Source: Humulus lupulus (lineage: Eukaryota > Streptophyta > Magnoliopsida > Rosales > Cannabaceae). From it: a DNA stretch of 64,000 bases. The stretch spans positions 153,956,858 to 154,020,857 of the forward strand of contig NC_084794.1 of assembly GCF_963169125.1 (NCBI RefSeq), given 5' to 3'. Below, piece by piece: positions 56,403 to 64,000 of the stretch (position 1 is the stretch's first letter; every line of letters begins with the position of its first letter). The notes under the pieces were generated by a model. That model was not told where the DNA came from. It searched no databases and was given only the letters and a program-made list of their open reading frames with translations. The position numbers and the translations under genes are program-made.

Positions 56403-58247
56403 CTCTAGATAAGTCCTATTTTTCTTTTTGGCAACACCATTGTGTTGTGGTGTATAAGGTGCAGTGCACTCATGAATTATACCATTTTATTCACAAAATG
56501 TATTGAATTCATTAGAGAAGTACTCTCCTCCTCTATCACTTCTTAGCACCTTAATATTTTTATTTAGTTAATTTTCAACTTCTAATTTTTATAATTTAAA
56601 AGCATCAAAAGTTTAATCTTTATGCTTTAAAAGAAACACATAGGTATATCTACTAAAATCATCTATAAAAGTAAGAAAATACCTTTTACCACCTCTAGTT
56701 AAAACACCATTTAATTCACAAAGATCACTATGGATTAAATCTAGTAAATTAGATGATCTTTCTACACTAGGAAATGGTTTCTTAATCATTTTTGCCTTAA
56801 CACATGTTTCACATATACCATAGTTTTTAATATTGCATGCAATCATACCACATTTTACTACTCTTTTCATGGTTGAAAAACCTATATGCGATAGTCTAAG
56901 ATGCCACAAAAATAAAGAATCATACTCAACAATATAGGCGGAATTAGCATTTTTATTGATAACATTGAAAGTTACATCATTGGTGCACAATTTAACCATA
57001 CCCTCACAAGAGTACCCCTTTCCCAAAAATACATTTGATTTGGTAAGTATAAGTTTACCGGACTCAAAAATGACTTTAATGCCGGGCTTGCCAAGAAAAT
57101 CACCACTTACCAAGTTTCTACTCATTTCGGGAACATAAAGTACATTCACTAATGTAACTTTCTTGCCGGAGGTCAAAAAGACTTCAATGGTACCTTTCCC
57201 AAGTACCTTGGATTTTCCCTCATTGTCCATTTGAATCTCATGGTTGCCTTTTGACTCTTCAAAGGTCTTGAACAATGATTTGTCATAGGTGACATGGACG
57301 GTGGCACATGTATCATAACACCACCCTTTCACCTTGGCTTGGACCTCATTCACCTCACTAAGGGTAGCAACTATGTTTTCCTCTTGAGTTGTGTTCACCT
57401 TAGGTCCTTGTTGGTCTTTTCTATGCCTACACTCTCTAGCATAGTGACCCTTTTTCCCACACACAAAGCAAGGACCTTTCTCACCCTTAAACTTGTTTGG
57501 GTTGGTTTTTGGACCCAAAGGTTTCTCATTACCCTTTTTCCCTTTGTTTTTGGGATGTTTTGGTTGTGACACCACATTTTCTTTGGAAGTCTCTCCATTA
57601 GACCCCTCCACAAGTTTATCTCTACATATCGATTGCTCTTCGATTCGAATATGCTTTTGGATCTCCTCCAAAGAATAATCCTCATTTTTATGAAGGATTC
57701 TTTTCCTATAGCTCATCCAAGTTGGTGGTAATTTAGCCAGTATAGCACCAACTTGAAAGGCCTCGGGAAGCTCAATCTTTAACACTTTAAATTTGTTAAC
57801 AATTATTTGCAATTCATGTATTTGAGGAAGAATAGGCTTATCACCAAAAAATTTGAAATCAAAGTATTGAGATATCAAAAACTTTTTGGTACCTTCCTCT
57901 TCTGCCTTGAACTTTTTCTCAAGTGCATCCCATATCTCCTTGGCCGATTTGGTCTCGGTGTAAAGGTCATAGAGCCTATTGGAAAAGGCGTTGAGGATAT
58001 GAACCCTACAAAGGAGATTGTCCTCCTCCCTCTTCCTTCTTTTCTCCACCTCCTCGGGAGTGTCCTTGTTGGATGGAGTTGGGAGAGGTTCTAGAGTGGA
58101 TTCTAGAATGTAGGCGATTTTGAAAGTGGTCAAAAGGAATCTCACCTTGTCTTGCCACCTAGTAAAATTGGACCCATCAAACCTATCCAACCTCACTAGG
58201 TCTTGATTCATTATCTTGATGGTCTCACCTTCCATTGAAACAAACAA
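56403..58247 (-). pseudogene. C2 gag, protease and integrase start
   Basis: A 544-codon frame (58247-56613) holds gag with LDRFDGSNFTRWQDK, the CCHC knuckle CFVCGKKGHYAREC near 57430-57470, the protease region with WCYDTCATVHV and the start of integrase (HLRLSHIG, IDDFSRYTYVF). Between 56612 and 56403 further integrase core follows with stops. The in-frame ATG at 58232 (MEGETIK) is the homologous start to C1; the ORF also has an upstream ATG at 58247. Confidence 0.88.
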
Positions 58248-58263
58248 GGGATAAGCTTTTGAA

Positions 58264-59394
58264 TGTTATGAAAAAAAGTTTTTCCTCAATGGAAATGGTA
58301 AGATAATTACAACTCTAAACAAAATATTACAAATAAATATTGATTTATTAAATAAAGTTATAACTCTATGACTGAAAATACAAATAAATAAAAGAAGAAG
58401 TAGAAGAAGAGAAATAGAGAAATACAACTCTATGCAAAATAATACAAATAAAGTGAATTGATTGAAACAAAAAGAAAAGAAGATTACAACTCAAAACAAG
58501 AAATACAATAAACAAAAGAGAAGAATATGAAGATGAAGAGAAATAGAATAGAAAGAAAGAATAAGAAAATAAAATAGAAACAACTCTCATTCACACTACC
58601 AAAATAAAGAGTGTTGGGGATCACCAACTTGAGCAATGTTTGAAACCTTTGTCCAAAAGTTTATTTCCCCCTAACTCAAGCACTAAGGGATCTCTCACAG
58701 ATTATAGGAAATGCTTTCTGGAATAATCAAGCCTCAAGGTGTTTCTAGCCAAGTGCTCTAGTGGATAGAAAAGTTGTGTCTTTCAAGTGAGCTACAGGCT
58801 CCTATTTATAGAGTTTAGAGACACCCTTTGAATTTCAAATTCCACCAACCCCCATGGCTGTTACCAATGTTTAATTGGATTAATATGGAATTAAAAATGA
58901 GATTTGGGAGTTATTTGGGTTTTTTGAACCGTTCAACAAAGATTGAAAAAATTGAAGAAAAAAAATGGTCAGTTTTGGCCTGTGGCCGCGGCCACTACTC
59001 TCTGTCCCACTGGCCGCGGCCACTGACCATTTTCAGCACAAAATTTTGTGCTATTTTTCCAAGTGGTTCCAAACCCTCCCAAATGATTTTGTAACCCCCA
59101 AAACATATTATTGGGGTTAAAATCATATCTCTAACAGCCATTTCTCCAATGGCTTTATGAAATTCATCTCAATATTGTGCAACACCAAATTTACACAATA
59201 AAAGGTAATATTTGGAAGTTACAAATTTGTAACACCAAATATGTTACATTATTTGGATATATCTCATATATCTAAATATTGTAACTCTCTATTATATGTT
59301 ACAATATGTGACACTCTTTGTCACATTTATTTAATCTAAAACATTATATTATAATATCATATAATATTACATTATATTATAAAATAATATAACA
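58264..59394 (-). repeat. 5' LTR of C2
   Basis: 1131 bp, nearly identical by eye to 52500-53623. Two full GGCCGCGGCC words lie at about 58984-59025. Confidence 0.93.
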
Positions 59395-60721
59395 CACAGT
59401 CCCAAAGGATTCGACCAACGGGAGTGACCATTCGAGAGCCCAACCTTAACACTCGACCAGCCAGTACCCCTTCCCAACATGGGAGGGGAAAACAAAAGCT
59501 ACCAGAATATGCTGGTCCTATACTTGAATCCTCTTACGAGAACGCTATAGATTTCTCACTCTTAGATAAACTGCCCATCCCTTATCATTTATTTGATAGG
59601 GATGACAACTTTAAATTTACGACCAGTAGCTTGGACTTCTTTGAGGCAGATAGTGAGTATAGCAGTAGTTTTGTAAATAATGTAGCGACCAGTAATTATA
59701 GTCCGGGTATACTACTTAGAATTTCTTTTTAGTTTGCTTCCTTATCATGCAAAACTATTTCTTGACATATCTGCTCGTTTGTTTTTGTTTTTGTTTTTGT
59801 TTTTGTAGTCATGCAAACTGATGATGCATTCGACATCTATACCTTTGGAGGTAAACCAGCTAGCACAAAGAAATCGAGTAGAAAAAACAATGGAGATGCT
59901 AGTGGAGATCCTTCGAGGAAACAGATGCGATCAGAAGATCTTCCAGAACCCACTCCTTCCAGAACTACTACACCTCCTCCACCTCCTCTTGCCATGCTTT
60001 CCAATGACCAGGTGGCTCTGGCAACAGAGTCGTGAACAATGCTTGTCGCTTAACCAACGATCGAATGAAAAAGGTAGGAAAACATCGTCGTAGCCAAGAA
60101 GCTTTTGTTGCTCTCTCCTCGCAGCCACACAACTGGATCCTTGGTCGAGGGTCAAACAAAATCCTCAGCATAAGTTCCTAATATTTAGTTCTATTTGAAC
60201 ACACTTTCTTTTTATAATTTCTAATGACTTTATTTGTCTTCTGGTCATAGGGTATTCTTACCTTACACAATGGTTGGCGCTATGCCGAGGAGATTGACGG
60301 CAAACATGCTGAGGAAATCAAGGCGTGGAAGGCTAAAGTCAAGGCAGCTGAAGATAAAGCCAAGGCGGCTGAAGGCAAAGCTGCCAATTTGTCCGAGGAG
60401 ATGAAGAAGAGCCAAGAAGATCTGTCCAAGGATGTTGCTGCCAAGGAGCATTTTAAAGAAGCCTCCAAAACAAACTACAAGGAAGCACCCAAGCTTCAAG
60501 AGGATCTGGAGGATATCACGAAGGAGGCAAACAACCTAGAAGGGCGAGTGAAGCTACTCAAAGTGCAAAATGCCCAAAATCTAGAGAAGTTCTGAGGAGC
60601 CACCTTCACCTGTTTTTATATGTTCTGGAAGAACAACCCTGAGGCAAACTTTGACTATCCTCCCGAGCAGGTAAAACAGGTTTAACTTTCCAAGTGCGTT
60701 GCTTGCCTAGAGGAGCAAAAA

Positions 60722-62960
60722 TGTAACGCCCTACTTCCTTAGAGCCGTTACTAAGTGAGTTTAAAAATGTGCTTTTAACTCACTAATTGAGGTTTTAAGT
60801 CAAAAGTGTAATTAAACCATAACAGAGTCATAAACTTTGAAAATAATTCCATTTACTGAAAATCATAAAGCGTTTAACATTTGGGATCCCAAAATATAGA
60901 AATATTTACAACCCAAAAACATAATCATAGTCGACTAAACGAAAAAATCTAGGTTCAGTACAATCATCTCCCAAAATACCCCTGGCCGTGGCGGCCAGGC
61001 AGGCCAAACATGTACGTGCCGCTTCACGCTCTCCGTACTCATGGTTGGTCGACTTTCCCCTTGCCCTTACCTGCACCACAGAGCACCCGTGAGCCGAAGC
61101 CCAGCAAGAAAACCAACACAAGCAGATAACATATGCATATCAAACACTTCGCATATAAACGGCCATCAATAGGCTATACACATACGGCCATGCTGTCCCA
61201 GGCGCTTTACCAGGCCCTGGGTTCGCAGTCCACACCGTAAGGATATCCCAGGTATCCTTTAGGGTCGCTCCCTGGCAACTCGCACTCCGTGTGCTAAACG
61301 CTGCTCCTGGCCCCTTGCCGCACTCGGCCTTGCACTCCACGTGCCTAACGTCGTTCTCGACCCCTTGCCATTCTCGGCCTGCGCCGTTCCCGGCTCATGC
61401 CGAACATTCACACATATGCATACATAGCATAATTAAGCAAATACCAAACATAAATAAACTCAATCAAAGGGCTACGCCCCTGAAACACAATCATATAAGG
61501 CCTTGCCCTGCATGCAAGCTCTGTGGAAACATCAGTTTTCTTACCTGTGGCCTGAGCTTCCCAAGCACCACAATCACGAGCACAGTCCTCTAACCCGAGC
61601 CTTGAAGAAATCCTAGTCACAACACATGAACCATAATTAACCATCACGTTCTAATCCATTAAATAGTTTCAAGTCAACCTTTGGGACCTTGGTTTCTACC
61701 AAAGTGAGTAGTAGGAACCTTCCCGAGCCTTAACGTTCATGTTCCCAAGCTAAAAACCCTCATTTTGCCAAAAATCCACATTTGGGCCTCGACTCAGCCT
61801 CCCTTAAGCGTCGCGGCGCGCCCCTAGATAGAGACAAAATTGCCTCACATCTTCCAGCCTAGGGCCGCGGCGCCTGGGAAATTCCCTCGAAGGCCACTAG
61901 CCTAAAGACACAAGCAGGTCGCGGCGTTGAAGAACAGGGCCACGGCGTGAGCCCGAAACCCAGAATTTCCATGCAAACTTTTCAAGCTAACTCCCCTAAA
62001 AATCATTCCAAACACATCCCAACAACAGAATTGAATCCCATAATCACCCAAATACACTTTAAGCATCACATAAGCCCAGAAAAACCAACCAAAATCCTAT
62101 TATAACTCAAGTTCAATTATCTAAACTTTAACCCCTCAAACTTCAAGAAAAACAGAAGAAAATTAGACAAAGTTCAAGCTTAGATCCTTAACTCAAGAAT
62201 GGTTTCGACCCCCAGCTGTTTATAATCTGCTCCAAGCCTTGATTTCCCCAACTCCCAGCTTAAATTCAGAGCTTTCTCCTCCAAAAATCCCAAAAGCCTT
62301 CCAAGCCTCAAGAGAGTGAGAGAACCGAATTGAGAGAAACTAAGAGAGTTATCTGACTTTTGCTTCATTCTTTTCTTCCAGAATGTGCCTAGAAACTAAG
62401 GATAACCCCAGCTTCCTAACATAAATCTAACCTTTAACCAAAATGACCAAAACAACCCTTTACTTATCTTTGATCCTTAAGCAACCCCAAGGGCATTTCT
62501 GTCATTTGCCATACCCCGCTAAGTCCCCGAATAGTCTAATAAATCCATATTAATCCCGACATATCCCAACCATTACTTAATTGCTACCCGCTATTAAATA
62601 ATTCCCGAACACATTATAATATCCCCGAAATACCCCTAAGCTCCTCCCGAGCCGGGTATTTGACCCCGTTGTGACTTTCTAGCTAAATTGCTCCCTAGGA
62701 CTGTCTCGGTTCGTGCATCACAAATATATCACCAATATATCCCAAATATCATATATATTGCATTTATGCCCTCAACGGGCTAAAATTACAAATATGCCCC
62801 TAATAACCAGACGGGACCCTCATGCATATTTAATTCACCTAAACATGCATTTCTAATCGCATACTCATCAAATTCGCAAATAATAATAATAAATCACTTA
62901 TTGCCCTCCAGGCACGCTAATCAAGGCCCTAAGCCTTATTAGCAAATTTGGGACGCTTCA
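60722..62960 (-). mobile_element. Solo LTR of a second chromovirus subfamily
   Basis: 2239 bp; minus strand TGAAGCGTCCCAAATTTGCT...GGGCGTTACA, flanked by AAAAA (60717-60721, 62961-62965). Its start aligns with the solo LTR at 17052 (TGTAACGACCCAAATTTCCT), and the GGCTCACGGGTGCTCTGTGG segment (near 61080-61100) is shared. GC-rich words with GCGGCGC lie at 61808-61945. It interrupts the last exon of the G3 accessory gene. The A-run duplication is weak evidence on its own, but the flanking reading frame joins cleanly when it is removed. Confidence 0.85.
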
Positions 62961-63082
62961 AAAAAGATGACCTAGAGTCTCCTAAATCTCCTTGGCGATG
63001 GGCATAAATAGTGCTGAAGAAGAATCTAGCCCTTCAGTCGATCAACATTCTCAATAGGACCCCCCTTCAACTGCACAGTAGA

Positions 63083-63789
63083 TATATTTATTTACGTAAT
63101 TAAAAATACCCGAATAAATTGTTCGTGGTGATAAGACAATTTGCTGCCTAAGGCAATTTTATTTACCTTTTAATATTTTTTTTAATTACATCCGAGAAAC
63201 AATTGCTCATGGTGTAAAGACATTTCATTTTGATATTATAACAGTTGCACATTACTATTGCTATTATAACATTTGTTTGTATGACCGAACTTAGCATAAC
63301 ACTTTATTATGATTTTACAAAATTAATTAATTTTTTTTTAAAAATACTCTAAGTGTCATAGTATGCTTTCCCTTATTTTGCTTGTATGTTTACATATGTT
63401 TATGATATGCATATGCTTTTCTCGCTTAGTATATTATATGCCCCCCAAGTGATCGAGGAGTATAAGGTTCTCAGTCACTTGCCATTGACCAATACCTGTT
63501 TGAACATTACTGCTCGTGTACTTATAAACAATTAATGATAATATAGCAAAACAACACACGCAATGACCAAATACTTGTAAGAAATACAATAATTGGCAAG
63601 AATAATTGGCTGCCCACAATTTCTTTTATTTCTCATAATAAAATGGACAAGATTCGTGTCTGTACCAGTGATAAAAAATTGAGCTTACACTTATAAGCGA
63701 CCATCCATTTAACTGGCCAGCCCTTGTTCAAAACCTGTAAGAAGTAAAATTAATACAAGCCAAATCTTTAAAAAGAATTGTTCATTGAT
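63083..63789 (-). other. G3 spacer between accessory gene and pol
   Basis: No gene is visible. It contains the polypurine-like tract CACTTGGGGGGCATATA (minus) at 63435-63451, as in G1 and G2. Confidence 0.6.
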
Positions 63790-64000
63790 AATACTTGCGC
63801 AGGTTTTCTCCATTCCAACAGCGAGGAACAAGATCTCAATTTAAGCGAGCATGTTTGTATGTGTCTGGTTGAAGGATTTCTTCAATCTGATACGACCCTT
63901 CCCCGTTTGGTGCGAGTACTCCAGCAGCCTGATCGTGAGTGTTAAGAAAAACTCTTCTAAGTATCAAATATCCCATGTCAAACTTTCTTTCGCGTACTTT
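63790..64000 (-). pseudogene. G3 integrase C-terminal end
   Basis: Minus-strand reading gives VRERKFDMG, RRVFLNTHDQAAGVL, a GPY/F-like block altered to GSYQIEEIL, and the ending NLRKYYQ with a stop at about 63789. One in-frame stop lies near 63840. It continues beyond the window. Confidence 0.85.

Larger units (their letters stand above)
52500..59394 (-). mobile_element. Complete Ty1/copia element 'C2' nested in G3
   Basis: LTRs at 52500-53623 and 58264-59394 with identical CACAG duplications (52495-52499, 59395-59399). Same family as C1, nearly colinear throughout. It splits exon 3 of the G3 accessory gene: DVSQ codons precede it and the matching VTIREP block follows. Confidence 0.95.
50862..63082 (+). 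pseudogene. Antisense accessory gene of G3, split by a copia and a solo LTR
   Basis: A 5'-UTR with intron 51019-51504 (GTAATT...CTCAG) leads to the ATG at 51511, then exon to 52187, intron 52188-52269, exon 52270-59706 (with copia C2 inside), intron 59707-59808, exon from 59809 to near 60150, a last intron ending 60250 with a decayed donor, and the final exon 60251-63082 (with a solo LTR inside). Exon 2 has GAIFPLHDFFRGVANYLEV and ITPNGYRVF, exon 3 PIPYHLFDRDDNFKF, and the last exon the coiled coil and FYMFWKNN. Stops include codon 5 (TAG). About 170 bp present in G1 are missing near 51825. Removing the nested elements restores continuity. Confidence 0.8.
49962..64000 (-). mobile_element. Tat-type Ty3/gypsy element 'G3', running off the window
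   Basis: On the minus strand the visible part is the integrase end (63790-64000), a second polypurine-like tract, an accessory gene on the opposite strand, a polypurine tract and the 3' LTR (49962-50635). The copia C2 and a solo LTR are nested in the accessory gene. The 5' half lies beyond 64000, so target duplications cannot be checked. Confidence 0.88.

Noticed and set aside
61140..61647. Several ORFs at 60906-61647
   Set aside because: Inside the solo LTR; not conserved in the solo LTR at 17052-19478.
1..64000. tRNA, rRNA or organelle DNA insertions
   Set aside because: No cloverleaf-like or rRNA-like segment was recognised by eye; a tRNAscan or Rfam search would be needed to be certain.

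Overview
The window looks like nuclear DNA of a flowering plant, most likely a eudicot. It is AT-rich, carries one spliced DUF26 (plasmodesmata-located-protein type) gene, and is otherwise built almost entirely of nested plant LTR retrotransposons. The species cannot be named from the sequence alone. Nearly all transposon genes are broken by stops, frameshifts or deletions.

Layout. 1-4368: decayed Ty3/gypsy chromovirus (+), cut by a truncated Ty1/copia element (-) at 4369-~7200. 7234-8888: AT-rich, no gene. 8894-13854: complete non-autonomous LTR element (-) with 5-bp target duplications (TATGT), filled with a 42-bp minisatellite. 14481-35360: complete Tat/Ogre-type Ty3/gypsy element (+; 'G1') with duplications ACATA. 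Nested in it are a 2.4-kb solo LTR (duplication AGGCC) and a complete copia element (-; duplication ATAAT). 35361-39766: AT-rich tandemly duplicated DNA with a MITE-like inverted repeat in one unit only. 39767-41380: the only host gene, three exons (-). ~42565-49850: second Tat-type element (-; 'G2'), lacking its 3' end but with a 960-codon open pol frame. 49962 to the window end: third Tat-type element (-; 'G3'), holding a second copia element (duplication CACAG) and a second solo LTR (duplication AAAAA).

The main result is an extra gene in all three Tat-type elements. It lies between pol and the 3' LTR and is read on the strand opposite to gag-pol. G1 and G3 share its TATA box, a 5'-UTR intron, two coding introns and a third intron whose donor has decayed in G3. 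The product resembles the Pfam 'putative gypsy type transposon' domain (Transposase_28), followed by a coiled coil and a conserved C-terminal CFYxFWKxN motif. Its introns lie antisense to the genomic RNA, so they would survive retrotransposition. The Tat elements also share a second polypurine-like tract just after pol. The minisatellite element shares their primer-binding-site and polypurine signals, which suggests it moved by borrowing their enzymes.
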